Below are positions 50,423-59,790 of a stretch of 62,222 nt of DNA, piece by piece (within the stretch, counting starts at the first letter, position 1; the number at the start of each line of letters is the position of its first letter). This stretch comes from Paenibacillus tyrphae (GTDB lineage Bacteria > Bacillota > Bacilli > Paenibacillales > NBRC-103111). Both the position numbers and the translations under genes were made by a program. The notes beneath the pieces are model-generated. The model ran no database searches. It was not told where the DNA came from and worked only from the letters and a program-made list of their open reading frames with translations. Where the stretch lies: contig NZ_JAMZAW010000038.1 of assembly GCF_024158745.1 (NCBI RefSeq), forward strand, positions 1 through 62,222. Direction: 5' to 3'.

Positions 50423-51295
50423 ATGCAAGATTACTTAATCAGGGCCACGGCCTACGAAGGAAAAGTACGCGCCTTTGCCGTCCGCACCACCGGAATTGTC
50501 GAGGAACTGCGCCGCCGTCATCAGACCACGCCTACCGCGACCGCTGCTTTAGGACGTACGGCAACGGCTGCGCTGATGATGGGCATTATGCTTAAAGGCG
50601 AAGAGAAGCTGACCGTTCAAGTCAAAGGCGGCGGGCCGATCGGCCAGATCGTCGCGGATTCCAATGCTCACGGAGAAGTGCGCGGGTATGTGGACAATCC
50701 GGCCGTCGATTTGCCTTTGAACTCGATCGGCAAGCTGGACGTGGCCGGTGCTGTCGGTACCGACGGTTTTTTGTATGTCATTAAAGACCTTGGACTCAAA
50801 GAACCTTACCGCGGCAGCATACCGATCGTTTCGGGCGAGCTCGGCGAAGATTTTACGTATTATTTTGCCAAATCCGAGCAAACGCCTTCCGCTGTCGCTT
50901 TGGGTGTGCTGGTCGACGTGGATTATACCGTGAAGACCGCCGGCGGATTCATCATTCAGTTGCTGCCGGGGTTAACGGATGACGAAATTTCACAGATTGA
51001 GCAGGAGCTTGCGGCTCTTCCGCCGATTACGTCCTTGCTTGACCGCGGAGACCGTCTGGAGGACATCCTCGCTACGCTGCTTCCCGGAGCCGAAGTACTG
51101 GAGAGACGCGACGACATACGTTTTCAGTGCAAATGCTCGCGCGAGCGCGTCGAGCAGACTTTAATAAGTCTGGGGCGCGATGAATTGCAGCAAATCCTGG
51201 AAGAAGACGGCAAAGCGGAAATCGTGTGCCATTTTTGCAACGAAGCCTATCGTTTCAGTAGGGAAGACCTTGAAGCGATTCTCAAAACCATATAA
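50423..51295 (+). CDS. hslO: Redox-regulated chaperone Hsp33
   Basis: 290 residues. The C-terminal zinc redox switch has its four cysteines in CKC near residue 236 and CHFC near residue 270. On oxidation the zinc is lost and the protein becomes an active holdase. AAGGAGC precedes the ATG. It stands after coaX as in B. subtilis (yacC). Confidence 0.95.
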   Translation: MQDYLIRATAYEGKVRAFAVRTTGIVEELRRRHQTTPTATAALGRTATAALMMGIMLKGEEKLTVQVKGGGPIGQIVADSNAHGEVRGYVDNPAVDLPLNSIGKLDVAGAVGTDGFLYVIKDLGLKEPYRGSIPIVSGELGEDFTYYFAKSEQTPSAVALGVLVDVDYTVKTAGGFIIQLLPGLTDDEISQIEQELAALPPITSLLDRGDRLEDILATLLPGAEVLERRDDIRFQCKCSRERVEQTLISLGRDELQQILEEDGKAEIVCHFCNEAYRFSREDLEAILKTI

Positions 51296-51358
51296 AGCGA
51301 CAGGATGGCGAGCAGCCGCCCGGTCTATATAGAGAGTGATTATACGAGGAGATAGGGT

Positions 51359-52297
51359 ATGCGAAACATTAAAGTATTATGGGGCATGATCGCTGTGTTG
51401 CTGGTCGCGGTAGTCATCCTATCCTCCGTATTAATGGCCCACTCCTTATACCCATCCCCTACCGATAAACATCCGGACCCCCAGAAGCAGGACGGAGAGG
51501 CGCAAATTTTGGCCACGATCGGAGAGAAAAAGATTACGTTAGCCGAATTGGAAACGCAGCTGCTGGCGTCGCACGGACGCGAGCTCTTGGACCGAATGAT
51601 CGACCGGGAAGTGGTGCGCTTGGAGGCGAAGGCCTTGGGCATCGAAATCGGCGACAGCGAAGTGCAGCAGGAACTGAAGCGGATGAAGCAGGGGTACGAA
51701 AGCGAGCAAGCATTTTTAGAAACGATGAAAAATCAGCTGGGTTTAACTCCAGATACGCTCAAAGAGGATGTTTACCACAAGCTGTTGGCCGATAAAGTTG
51801 CCATACACAACATCCAGATTGCCGATGAAGAAGTGAAGGCTTATATTGCGGCGCATCCGGACGAATTCCAGACACGTGTAGAGCTCCGCCTCCAGCAGAT
51901 TGTGACGGCCAGCAAGGAGCAGGCCCAGCGGGCCTTGAACGATTTGTCAAAAGGCGCCGATTTTGCGCAAGTAGCCAAGGAGCGTTCCCTTGATGATGCG
52001 ACGCGCGATAGCGGAGGAGACTTAGGTTGGCTGGAAGAGGGCGATCCGTTCGTTCCCGCCCCGATCATGAAGACTGCCAAGCAGCTAAAGCAAGGGGAAA
52101 TCGGAAAACCCGTCGAAGTCGATGGCAAATATGTCATCGTCAAGCTGAGAGAGCGTAAAGAAACGTCGAAGGAAGAGCCTGCGGCAGTTCAAGAGCGGGT
52201 CCGCAAAGATCTCGCCCTTCGGGAAGCTCCTCCGATGAAGGAGACGCTGCGAACGCTCCGAGATAAATGGAAAGTATCCGTCCGGGCAAATTTCTAG
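51359..52297 (+). CDS. Membrane-anchored parvulin-type peptidyl-prolyl isomerase (YacD-like)
   Basis: 312 residues. One N-terminal membrane anchor (about 7-28), a SurA-like region, and a parvulin domain (about 175-265; VELRLQQIVTASKEQA, AKERSLDDATRDSGGDLGW). No lipobox cysteine is seen, unlike the PrsA protein at 27-28 kb. It likely assists folding of exported proteins outside the membrane. GAGGAGAT precedes the ATG. Order coaX-hslO-this-cysK matches B. subtilis yacBCD-cysK. Confidence 0.88.
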   Translation: MRNIKVLWGMIAVLLVAVVILSSVLMAHSLYPSPTDKHPDPQKQDGEAQILATIGEKKITLAELETQLLASHGRELLDRMIDREVVRLEAKALGIEIGDSEVQQELKRMKQGYESEQAFLETMKNQLGLTPDTLKEDVYHKLLADKVAIHNIQIADEEVKAYIAAHPDEFQTRVELRLQQIVTASKEQAQRALNDLSKGADFAQVAKERSLDDATRDSGGDLGWLEEGDPFVPAPIMKTAKQLKQGEIGKPVEVDGKYVIVKLRERKETSKEEPAAVQERVRKDLALREAPPMKETLRTLRDKWKVSVRANF

Positions 52298-52316
52298 GAA
52301 ACAACAGGGAATTGTA

Positions 52317-52345
52317 TTGACAACCACCGTAGGGGTTGATAAGAT
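52317..52345 (+). promoter_or_regulatory. cysK promoter
   Basis: TTGACA (52317-52322) and TAAGAT (52340-52345) are 17 bases apart. Downstream (about 52358-52380) an AT-rich patch with CGGATATTTT resembles CymR sites of sulfur genes, but the fit is loose. Confidence 0.6.
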
Positions 52346-52407
52346 TACAATATAATACCCACTAAATTACTCGGATATTTTGATGTGAACTTGAGGAGGA
52401 GAACGGA

Positions 52408-53346
52408 ATGGCCAGATTAGTGCAAAGCGTTACGCAATTGATTGGGGACACGCCATTGGTCAAATTAAATCGTGTCGTGCCGGAGGGCAGTGCGGAAATC
52501 TACGTGAAGCTGGAATTCCAAAACCCGGGCGCCAGCGTAAAAGACCGGATTGCCATCAGCATGATTGAAGTGGCCGAGCAAGAAGGCCGTATCAAACCAG
52601 GCGATACGATTGTTGAGCCGACGAGCGGAAATACGGGGATCGGTCTGGCAATGGTTGCCGCGGCTAAAGGCTATAAGGCGATTTTGGTCATGCCGGAGAC
52701 GATGTCCATGGAACGCCGCAATCTGCTTCGCGCTTACGGTGCGCAGCTGGAGCTGACGCCGGGAGCGGAAGGGATGAAGGGCGCCATCAAGCGTGCGGAA
52801 GAAATCTTGGTCGAAAATCCGGGTTACTTTATGCCTCAGCAGTTCAAGAACCAAGCGAACGTCAAAATTCACCGCGAAACGACCGGTCCGGAAATTGTGG
52901 AAGCGATCAACGCGCATGACGGCAAGCTGGACGCTTTCATTGCCGGGATCGGAACGGGCGGTACGATTACAGGCGCCGGTTCGGTGCTCAAGGAACACTT
53001 CCCGAACATTAAAATTTACGCTGTCGAGCCTACGGCTTCTCCGGTATTGTCCGGAGGCAAACCGGGTCCGCACCGCATTCAAGGGATCGGCGCAGGCTTC
53101 GTGCCGGACATCCTCGATACCAACATTTATGACGGGATCATTACGGTAGAGAACGAGGAAGCATTCGAAACGTCCCGCCGCGTAGCGAAAGAAGAAGGCA
53201 TCTTGGGCGGCATTTCGTCCGGAGCGGCCATCTTTGCCGCACTGAAGATCGCCAAGGAACTTGGCCCCGGCAAGCGCGTCATCGCGGTCGTTCCAAGCAA
53301 CGGCGAGCGCTACCTGTCCACGCCGCTGTATCAATTCGAGGACTAA
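52408..53346 (+). CDS. cysK: Cysteine synthase A (O-acetylserine thiol-lyase)
   Basis: 312 residues. The PLP lysine is in NPGASVKDRIA near residue 45, the substrate loop in PTSGNTGIGLAM, and the phosphate-binding loop GIGTGGTITGAG near residue 177. It makes cysteine from O-acetylserine and sulfide. GAGGAGGAGAAC precedes the ATG. It has its own promoter, and a terminator follows. Confidence 0.96.
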   Translation: MARLVQSVTQLIGDTPLVKLNRVVPEGSAEIYVKLEFQNPGASVKDRIAISMIEVAEQEGRIKPGDTIVEPTSGNTGIGLAMVAAAKGYKAILVMPETMSMERRNLLRAYGAQLELTPGAEGMKGAIKRAEEILVENPGYFMPQQFKNQANVKIHRETTGPEIVEAINAHDGKLDAFIAGIGTGGTITGAGSVLKEHFPNIKIYAVEPTASPVLSGGKPGPHRIQGIGAGFVPDILDTNIYDGIITVENEEAFETSRRVAKEEGILGGISSGAAIFAALKIAKELGPGKRVIAVVPSNGERYLSTPLYQFED

Positions 53347-53355
53347 TAAGCCAAC

Positions 53356-53392
53356 AAGCCTGTTCATCCTGCGAAGGTTGAGCGGGCTTTTA
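53356..53392 (+). terminator. Terminator after cysK
   Basis: An 11-base imperfect stem (53356-53366 with 53379-53389) leads into a short T run. Confidence 0.6.
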
Positions 53393-53402
53393 TCTTTCTA
53401 CC

Positions 53403-53570
53403 TCTCCCATGAAATTGGGAGGGAAGGGGGGTGTTCTTTTGCTTCGTGGAATAGTCGAAGGAGAAATCGCGTTTCGCGGCGAGTTTTTTGCTCCATCCCC
53501 TTCTACTTCCATAAAATTCTAGGGGGATGGAGCAAAACGTGTCTGAGCTGAAGCGAAACGCGATTTCTCC
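53403..53570. repeat. Composite palindromic element between cysK and pabB
   Basis: An 18-base perfect inverted repeat (53460-53477 with 53553-53570) encloses a 15-base perfect one (53486-53500 with 53523-53537). Just before it lies a smaller hairpin (CTCCC/GGGAG near 53403-53420). No gene is visible in the whole stretch 53393-53700, and no T run follows the large hairpin. Confidence 0.85.
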
Positions 53571-53721
53571 GCAGACTGCGCAAGGGGCCCGGGCTCTCCC
53601 GATTCATCTCCGACTCATCTCCTGATGAATCCCCTCCAATTTTCACCACCCTTTTATTCGTTCGCAATTTCAAGTATACTAATCCCAACATTACACGACG
53701 AACGCAAAAGGAGGACGGAAC

Positions 53722-55284
53722 ATGCTCCTGACATCCTATCATCAATGGCAGCAGTGGGCTCAGGGCTATACCGTGCTTCCATATGTTATCCGTTTTTCAT
53801 TAGAGCAAAGCCGCCCGCTTTCCTGGGCGCCTATTTGGGAGGAAGCGGCTCCCGGTTCCTTCGTGCTGGAGAGCGGTAAGGGCGGCCGCTACAGCTTTTT
53901 TGGCATTCGGCCCGTTTCGGCTATTCAAGGAACAGGCTGCGAGGCGACAATCACGCAACAGGATGGCAGCGAAGAGAAGCGGCATGGAGCCCCGTTAGAG
54001 CTGGTCAAAAGCTGGCTCGCCCCTTTTCGCTCGCCGGTTGTCGAGGGGGCCCCGAAATGGATAGGCGGCTGTATCGGGTTCTGGGGCTACGATGTGATCC
54101 GTACCATTGAACGGCTGCCAGTCCGGGCGAAAGCCGATTTGCCCGTGCCCGATTATGCCTTTGTTCGGGTGAACGAGCTTTGGATTATCGATCATGAAAC
54201 CAATCAGCTGTTTTGTGCGGTTCATACGGGAATTTTGCCGCAACAAGCAGAGGAACCGGGTTGGCTTGAAACCCGCTATAAGGAAGCGGAGCAGTCCGCG
54301 GTCCGGATGAAAGGCTTGTGGGACCGCTTGACGGAAGCTGCTGCCAATCCTCTTTTGCAGGAAGAAGCGGTCTGGAAGCGGAAGCTGATGGAAGAAGACC
54401 GCCTGCAGGTGGACGTGGACGCCATTGAAGGGATAGCTGCCGATTTTCCGAGAGAAGCCTACATGGATGCGGTACGCAAAATCCGCGATTATATCAGTGC
54501 CGGAGACGTGTTTCAGGTTAATCTATCGGTGCGCCAGAACAAGCAGCTTGAGGCATCGCCTGAAGAGATCTATGAATGGCTGCGGCTGGTGAACCCTTCC
54601 CCCTATATGGGGCTGCTACGTTTCGGCGATTTCCAGCTTGTATCGGGTTCCCCGGAGCTGCTGGTCCAGCTTGAACGAGGAACTGTCCGCACCCGTCCGA
54701 TTGCAGGCACCCGTCCGCGCGGTATGAGCCCGGAAGAAGACAGGCGGCTTGCGGATGAGCTGATCCATCACGAGAAAGAACGGGCCGAGCATATCATGCT
54801 TGTCGATTTGGAGCGTAACGATCTCGGACGAATTTCGACATACGGGACTGTAAAGGTCAAAGACTTTATGGTCATTGAGTACTATTCCCACGTGATGCAC
54901 ATCGTGTCGGAAATTGAAGGGAAGCTGGCCGAGGGCCGCGATGCCTTCGATGTCATTGCCGCGACGTTCCCGGGCGGCACGATAACCGGCGCTCCGAAAA
55001 TTCGCACCATGGAGATCATCGAGGAACTGGAGCCGGTGAGAAGAGGACCATATACCGGGTCTATCGGTTGGATTGACTATAACGGCGATATGGAATTTAA
55101 TATAATCATACGTACGCTGATCGCAGCGGGCGGCACAGGATATGTGCAGGCCGGGGCGGGGGTTGTCATTGACTCGATCCCGGAGAAGGAATACACGGAA
55201 TCGATAAACAAAGCAAAAGCCATGTGGAAAGCAATCCAATATAGCGAACGAAATCCATGTCCCGCGGGAGGTAGAAAACCATGA
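53722..55284 (+). CDS. pabB: Aminodeoxychorismate synthase component I
   Basis: 520 residues of the chorismate-binding family. The conserved core has IRDYISAGDVFQVNLS, AGTRPRGMSPEED, DLERNDLGRIS and FPGGTITGAPKIRTMEII. It adds the amino group to chorismate for p-aminobenzoate, with PabA as glutaminase. TrpE is the close alternative, but the pabA-pabC-folP neighbours settle PabB. AAAAGGAGG precedes the ATG. The stop overlaps pabA (ATGA). Confidence 0.92.
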   Translation: MLLTSYHQWQQWAQGYTVLPYVIRFSLEQSRPLSWAPIWEEAAPGSFVLESGKGGRYSFFGIRPVSAIQGTGCEATITQQDGSEEKRHGAPLELVKSWLAPFRSPVVEGAPKWIGGCIGFWGYDVIRTIERLPVRAKADLPVPDYAFVRVNELWIIDHETNQLFCAVHTGILPQQAEEPGWLETRYKEAEQSAVRMKGLWDRLTEAAANPLLQEEAVWKRKLMEEDRLQVDVDAIEGIAADFPREAYMDAVRKIRDYISAGDVFQVNLSVRQNKQLEASPEEIYEWLRLVNPSPYMGLLRFGDFQLVSGSPELLVQLERGTVRTRPIAGTRPRGMSPEEDRRLADELIHHEKERAEHIMLVDLERNDLGRISTYGTVKVKDFMVIEYYSHVMHIVSEIEGKLAEGRDAFDVIAATFPGGTITGAPKIRTMEIIEELEPVRRGPYTGSIGWIDYNGDMEFNIIIRTLIAAGGTGYVQAGAGVVIDSIPEKEYTESINKAKAMWKAIQYSERNPCPAGGRKP

Positions 55285-55862
55285 TTTTGGTCATCGACAA
55301 CTACGATTCGTTTACGTACAATTTGGTGCAGTATTTGGGAGAATTGGGCGAAAAGATCGAGGTGCGCCGCAACGACGAGATCGATCTGGAGGGGATCGAA
55401 GCGTTAAAGCCGAACCATATTCTGATCTCTCCGGGGCCCTGCACGCCCAACGAAGCGGGAATCAGCCTGTCGCTTATCGAGCGCTTTAAAGGCCGGATTC
55501 CCATTCTCGGCGTCTGCCTCGGCCATCAATCGATCGGACAGGCGTTTGGCGGCGAAGTGATCCGCGCAGAACGGCTGATGCACGGGAAGACCTCGGAAAT
55601 ATTCCACGACGGTCAAGGGGTCTTTAAGGATATGCCGTCTCCGTTTACGGCAACGAGGTATCATTCCTTGATCGTAAAAAGAGAAACGCTGCCTGATTGC
55701 TTCGTGATCACCGCCGAAACGGCCGAGGGTGAAATTATGGGGCTGCGCCATAAAGAATACCCGATCGAAGGCGTTCAATTCCATCCCGAGTCGATCATTA
55801 CCGATCACGGGCATCAAATGCTGCGTAATTTCTTGAACGAAACGGCAGTGGGCCAAGCGTGA
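55281..55862 (+). CDS. pabA: Aminodeoxychorismate/anthranilate synthase glutaminase component
   Basis: 193 residues, class I glutamine amidotransferase. The catalytic Cys is in LGVCLGHQSIGQ near residue 79, the His/Glu pair in FHPESI near residue 170. In B. subtilis the single PabA serves both folate and tryptophan synthesis; that may hold here. It overlaps both neighbours by four bases. Confidence 0.94.
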   Translation: MILVIDNYDSFTYNLVQYLGELGEKIEVRRNDEIDLEGIEALKPNHILISPGPCTPNEAGISLSLIERFKGRIPILGVCLGHQSIGQAFGGEVIRAERLMHGKTSEIFHDGQGVFKDMPSPFTATRYHSLIVKRETLPDCFVITAETAEGEIMGLRHKEYPIEGVQFHPESIITDHGHQMLRNFLNETAVGQA

Positions 55863-56728
55863 AAATCGATTTAAACGGAAACGTCATAGAGGAACAAAAG
55901 GCCGTGGTCTCCGTATACGACCACGGTTTTCTTTACGGTATGGGCTTATTCGAGACGTTCCGCACCTACGGCGGGCGTCCCTTTTTGCTGGAATGGCATC
56001 TCGAGCGGCTGGCCGCAGGCTGCCGGGAGCTGGATATCCGCTACGTTCCCGATCCGGACGGCTTGCAGGTCCGGATTCGCAGACTGCTTGAAGCAAACGC
56101 ATTGACGGATGCCTACTTCCGCCTCACGGTTACGGCGGGCACGGACATTCTCGGTCTTCCGGCCGAACCGTACAAGCACCCTACGGAAATTCTTTATGTA
56201 AAATCATTGCCGCCTGTCAATTCGTCGGTTTATAGCAGCGGCAAGCCGCTGCAGCTCCTCGAATTGCGTCGAAACTCGCCGGAAGGCACGATTCGACACA
56301 AATCGCTGCATTATATGAACAATATTTTGGCGAAACAAGAATTACGGCGCTATCCTTGGGCGGCTCAGGCAGAAGGTCTCCTGCTGGATGCCCAAGGCTT
56401 TTTGTCGGAAGGGATCGTCAGCAATGTCTTTTTTGTCCGCGGCGGAGAGCTGCATACGCCTTCGGCGGAAACGGGGCTTCTGCCCGGCATCACGAGACGC
56501 TACGTGATGACGATAGCGCGAGAGATCGGATTATCCGTATCGGAGGGCTTGTACAGGTGGGAAGGGCTTACCGGAGCGGACGAAGTATTTTTGACGAACT
56601 CCATTCAGGAAATCGTCCCTGTCACAGGGCTGTTCGACCGGGAAGGGAACGCGCATACCGTCGGCGACGGCACGGCAGGTCCTGTCACGGCAAGATTGTT
56701 GTCTCGATATAGGAACATTTGTTCCTGA
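55859..56728 (+). CDS. pabC: Aminodeoxychorismate lyase
   Basis: 289 residues, fold-type IV PLP enzyme. The start region SVYDHGFLYGMGLFETFRT and the PLP lysine in RHKSLHYMNNILAK near residue 145 are clear, with EGIVSNVFFV later. It releases pyruvate to give p-aminobenzoate. The GTG start overlaps the pabA stop. A palindrome close to the LexA box sits at its very end. Confidence 0.92.
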   Translation: MKIDLNGNVIEEQKAVVSVYDHGFLYGMGLFETFRTYGGRPFLLEWHLERLAAGCRELDIRYVPDPDGLQVRIRRLLEANALTDAYFRLTVTAGTDILGLPAEPYKHPTEILYVKSLPPVNSSVYSSGKPLQLLELRRNSPEGTIRHKSLHYMNNILAKQELRRYPWAAQAEGLLLDAQGFLSEGIVSNVFFVRGGELHTPSAETGLLPGITRRYVMTIAREIGLSVSEGLYRWEGLTGADEVFLTNSIQEIVPVTGLFDREGNAHTVGDGTAGPVTARLLSRYRNICS

Positions 56729-56739
56729 TGCGGTATAAT
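56711..56739 (+). promoter_or_regulatory. folP promoter region with LexA-like palindrome
   Basis: A 7-base-arm palindrome (56711-56717 with 56720-56726) contains GAAC-N4-GTTC, the core of Firmicute LexA (DinR) boxes. A TATAAT lies at 56734-56739; no good -35 is present. The pattern is expected about once per 65 kb by chance. Confidence 0.35.
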
Positions 56740-56762
56740 AGCTAAAGCCAAGGAGGAAGATT

Positions 56763-57593
56763 ATGAACGCTAGCGTGACGGATTCTAACAAGCTCAAGCA
56801 GTTGTTGAGCGGGTCGAGGACGGTCGTGATGGGGATTCTCAATGCGACCCCGGACTCCTTCTCGGACGGGGGTCGGTACATTGATCCGATCGCTGCCGTA
56901 GCCCGGGCGCTGGAGATGATTGCGCAGGGAGCCGAAATCATTGACGTAGGCGGCGAATCGACGCGTCCCAGCGCTCCTGTTGTTTCGCTGGAGGAAGAGC
57001 TGGAGCGGGTCATTCCTGTCATTCGCGCTCTGCGGCAGGCAGGCATCGAAACGCCGATTTCCATCGATACGTACAAGGCCGAAACAGCGAGACAAGCGAT
57101 GGCCGCGGGCGCGAGCCTGCTCAACGATATATGGGGATTGCAGAAGGAGCCGGACATGGCCCGCGTAGCTGTAGAATACGGCTGCCCGATCGTTCTGATG
57201 CATAATCGCACCGAAGCGGTGTATGCTAACTTTATCCAAGACGTGATCGAGGATTTGCGGGAAACGGTTCGTCGGGCGCACCAAGCGGGGATTCGCGACG
57301 AACAGATTATTTTGGACCCGGGCATCGGATTTGCCAAAACGTACGAGCACAATTTGCAGCTGATGAATCATTTGGACCGGATCGTCTCCTTAGGTTATCC
57401 TGTGCTGCTCGGCACGTCGCGCAAAAGCATGATCCGCCGTGCGCTGGATTTGCCGACGGACGATGTGGTGGAAGGAACCGCGGCTACCGTTGCGCTCGGC
57501 ATTGTCCAAGGCTGCCGGATCGTCAGAGTGCATGATGTGAAAGCCATGCGGCGTGTTGCCGATATGACCGACGCTATAACGCGGCACCGATGA
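56763..57593 (+). CDS. folP: Dihydropteroate synthase
   Basis: 276 residues. GILNATPDSFSDGGRY near residue 22 and IDVGGESTRPSAP near residue 60 carry the pterin and phosphate contacts. It joins p-aminobenzoate to the pterin; target of sulfonamides. AAGGAGG precedes the ATG. Follows pabC and is followed by folB and folK. Confidence 0.95.
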   Translation: MNASVTDSNKLKQLLSGSRTVVMGILNATPDSFSDGGRYIDPIAAVARALEMIAQGAEIIDVGGESTRPSAPVVSLEEELERVIPVIRALRQAGIETPISIDTYKAETARQAMAAGASLLNDIWGLQKEPDMARVAVEYGCPIVLMHNRTEAVYANFIQDVIEDLRETVRRAHQAGIRDEQIILDPGIGFAKTYEHNLQLMNHLDRIVSLGYPVLLGTSRKSMIRRALDLPTDDVVEGTAATVALGIVQGCRIVRVHDVKAMRRVADMTDAITRHR

Positions 57594-57641
57594 AGCGGTT
57601 GCTTGCATGACGCGACCGCGACTTGAAGGAGGAATACGAAG

Positions 57642-58010
57642 TTGGATAAAATGATGCTAAAAGGGATGGCCTTTTACGGATACCACGGCGTTTTCCCGGA
57701 GGAAAACAAGCTGGGGCAGCGCTACTATGTGGATGTGGAGCTGTACCTTCCGCTGGACCGGGCGGGCAAATCCGACCGGGTGGAAGACACCGTCAATTAT
57801 GCCGAGGTACATGACTTGATCAAAACGATCGTCGAGCAGAAAACGTTCAAGCTGATTGAGGCGCTGGCTGAGCATATTGCATCCGAGGTATTGCGAACTT
57901 ATACTAGTATAAATGAATTGACCGTTCGCGTCGTCAAGCCGCACCCGCCGGTTGCCGTTCATTTTGACGGCTTCACGATCGAAATTCACAGGAAGCGGGA
58001 AGTCCGCTGA
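57642..58010 (+). CDS. folB: Dihydroneopterin aldolase
   Basis: 122 residues with GMAFYGYHGVFPEENKLGQR and a C-terminal KPHPPVAVHFDGFTIEI, both standard. It cleaves dihydroneopterin. TTG 57642 follows GAAGGAGG. Its last base starts the folK ATG. Confidence 0.94.
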   Translation: MDKMMLKGMAFYGYHGVFPEENKLGQRYYVDVELYLPLDRAGKSDRVEDTVNYAEVHDLIKTIVEQKTFKLIEALAEHIASEVLRTYTSINELTVRVVKPHPPVAVHFDGFTIEIHRKREVR

Positions 58011-58534
58011 TGAACGATGGAGATATGCAATCGGCCGAAGCTTGCGAACGGGTTTACATCGGACTTGGCTCCAATATCGGAGACAGGGAGCGCTTCCTGA
58101 CGGAAGCCGTTCGTTTGCTTCAGGAGCATCCGCAGATTCGCGTGTCCGGCCAATCGGCCTTGTATGAGACCGATCCGGTTGGCTATACGGATCAAGCCCC
58201 CTTTTTGAATATGGCGATCGAGGTGACTACGACGCTCTCCCCGGAACAACTGCTGGAGCAGTTGATGGAAACGGAACGGCAGCTTGGCCGCGTCCGCGAT
58301 ATTCGCTGGGGCCCTCGTACCATTGACCTTGATATGCTGATGTACGGCGACGTCAGACGGCAGCAGCCCGAATTGACACTGCCGCACCCGCGCATGCATG
58401 AGCGGGCATTCGTTCTGATCCCTCTTATTGAGGTATTGGAGCTTCATCACCAGCCGCAGGCCGTGCCTTTACGGGCGTTTTTGGAGCGTGCGGAAGGAAA
58501 GGAAGGCGTTACACTTTGGAAAAAAATGCAGTAG
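58010..58534 (+). CDS. folK: HPPK, hydroxymethyl-dihydropterin pyrophosphokinase
   Basis: 174 residues. YIGLGSNIGDRERFL and the metal-binding RWGPRTIDLDMLMYG are the HPPK signatures. It transfers pyrophosphate to hydroxymethyl-dihydropterin for FolP. It begins with ATG on the last base of folB and its 3' end overlaps the next gene by 19 bases. Confidence 0.94.
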   Translation: MNDGDMQSAEACERVYIGLGSNIGDRERFLTEAVRLLQEHPQIRVSGQSALYETDPVGYTDQAPFLNMAIEVTTTLSPEQLLEQLMETERQLGRVRDIRWGPRTIDLDMLMYGDVRRQQPELTLPHPRMHERAFVLIPLIEVLELHHQPQAVPLRAFLERAEGKEGVTLWKKMQ

Positions 58535-58731
58535 CCCAGCGCATCCGCGCTTTTCGCAAATTAAAAGGATTTACCCAAAACGAACTGGCGGAACGGTTGG
58601 ACGTTTCCATTGCCGTACTCGGCTCCATCGAGCGGGGAACGCGCAAGGCGGACCCGAAAATCGTTCGTAAAATATGCGAAACGCTGGGAATCGAGCCAGA
58701 GGAGCTTTATTTCCAAGCAAGCGGTAAATAA
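58516..58731 (+). CDS. yazB: Small XRE-type helix-turn-helix regulator (YazB)
   Basis: 71 residues, nearly all one HTH_XRE domain (RIRAFRKLKGFTQNELAER, LGSIERGTRKADPKIVRKIC). The regulated genes are unknown; B. subtilis has a similar gene at the same place. TTG 58516 lies inside folK with GGAAGG about ten bases upstream. Confidence 0.85.
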   Translation: MEKNAVAQRIRAFRKLKGFTQNELAERLDVSIAVLGSIERGTRKADPKIVRKICETLGIEPEELYFQASGK

Positions 58732-58759
58732 ATTACCCTTCCCAGAAAGGAGAGATACG

Positions 58760-59752
58760 ATGTTAACGATAGGCAATGTCACCGCCCCGAACAAAGTGGT
58801 TCTGGCCCCGATGGCAGGCGTCTGCAATCCGGCCTTTCGCTTGATCGCGAAAGAGTTCGGCTGTGGCCTCGTCTGTGCCGAGATGGTCAGTGATAAGGCC
58901 ATCCTGCACGGGAATCATCGCACGTTGGAGATGCTGTACGTCGATGAGAGAGAGAAGCCGCTCAGCCTGCAAATTTTCGGCGGCGACACCGAAACGCTCG
59001 TCGAAGCGGCCAAATATGTGGACCAGCATACGAATGCGGACATCATCGATATCAACATGGGCTGTCCTGTGCCCAAAATTACAAAATGCGACGCGGGGGC
59101 GCGTTGGCTGTTGGATCCCGACAAAATTGAGCAGATGGTCTCGACCGTCAGCCGGTCCGTCAGCAAACCGCTAACGGTTAAAATGCGGATTGGCTGGGAC
59201 GACGACCATATTTACGCGGTACGGAATGCGAAAGCCGTCGAAAACGGCGGCGGCGCAGCCGTATCCGTTCATGGGCGCACGAGAGTGCAGATGTATACCG
59301 GGCACGCGAACTGGGACATCATTAAAGAAGTTAAAGAAGCGGTTTCGATTCCGGTGATCGGCAACGGGGATGTTTTTACCCCCGAGGATGCGAAGCGGAT
59401 GCTTGACCAGACAGGCGTCGACGGAGTCATGATCGGCCGCGCGGCACTGGGCAATCCGTGGATGCTGTACCGGACCATCCAATATTTGACCAAAGGGGAG
59501 CTTCCTCCAGATCCGAGCCCGCAAGAGAAGATCCGCATCGCGGTGCTGCACTTGGACCGGTTGACGGCGCTGAAAGGTGAAGCGGTGGCGGTCAAGGAAA
59601 TGCGTAAGCATCTGGCCTGGTACTTGAAGGGGCTGCACGGAGCGGCGCGGATCAAAGACGCCATTATGGAGCAGACGAAACGGGACGCCATGGTTCAGCT
59701 TCTCACCGACTTTATCGAAACGCTCGACCAGCGCGAGGCAACCGTCCACTAG
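58760..59752 (+). CDS. dusB: tRNA-dihydrouridine synthase B
   Basis: 330 residues, FMN-dependent TIM barrel. LAPMAGVCNPAFRLIA, NMGCPVPKITKCDAG (with the catalytic Cys) and NGDVFTPEDAKRM are family motifs. It reduces uridines in tRNA D-loops. AAAGGAG lies seven bases before ATG 58760; a longer frame overlaps yazB and is not used. Confidence 0.93.
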   Translation: MLTIGNVTAPNKVVLAPMAGVCNPAFRLIAKEFGCGLVCAEMVSDKAILHGNHRTLEMLYVDEREKPLSLQIFGGDTETLVEAAKYVDQHTNADIIDINMGCPVPKITKCDAGARWLLDPDKIEQMVSTVSRSVSKPLTVKMRIGWDDDHIYAVRNAKAVENGGGAAVSVHGRTRVQMYTGHANWDIIKEVKEAVSIPVIGNGDVFTPEDAKRMLDQTGVDGVMIGRAALGNPWMLYRTIQYLTKGELPPDPSPQEKIRIAVLHLDRLTALKGEAVAVKEMRKHLAWYLKGLHGAARIKDAIMEQTKRDAMVQLLTDFIETLDQREATVH

Positions 59753-59790
59753 TCCGGTTCGATGGGCGAAACCGGGGCGTTTGGCTTCAA

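Noticed and set aside
53260..53560. 96-codon frame across the end of cysK and the palindromic element
   Set aside because: Starts inside cysK out of frame and runs through the terminator and inverted repeats.
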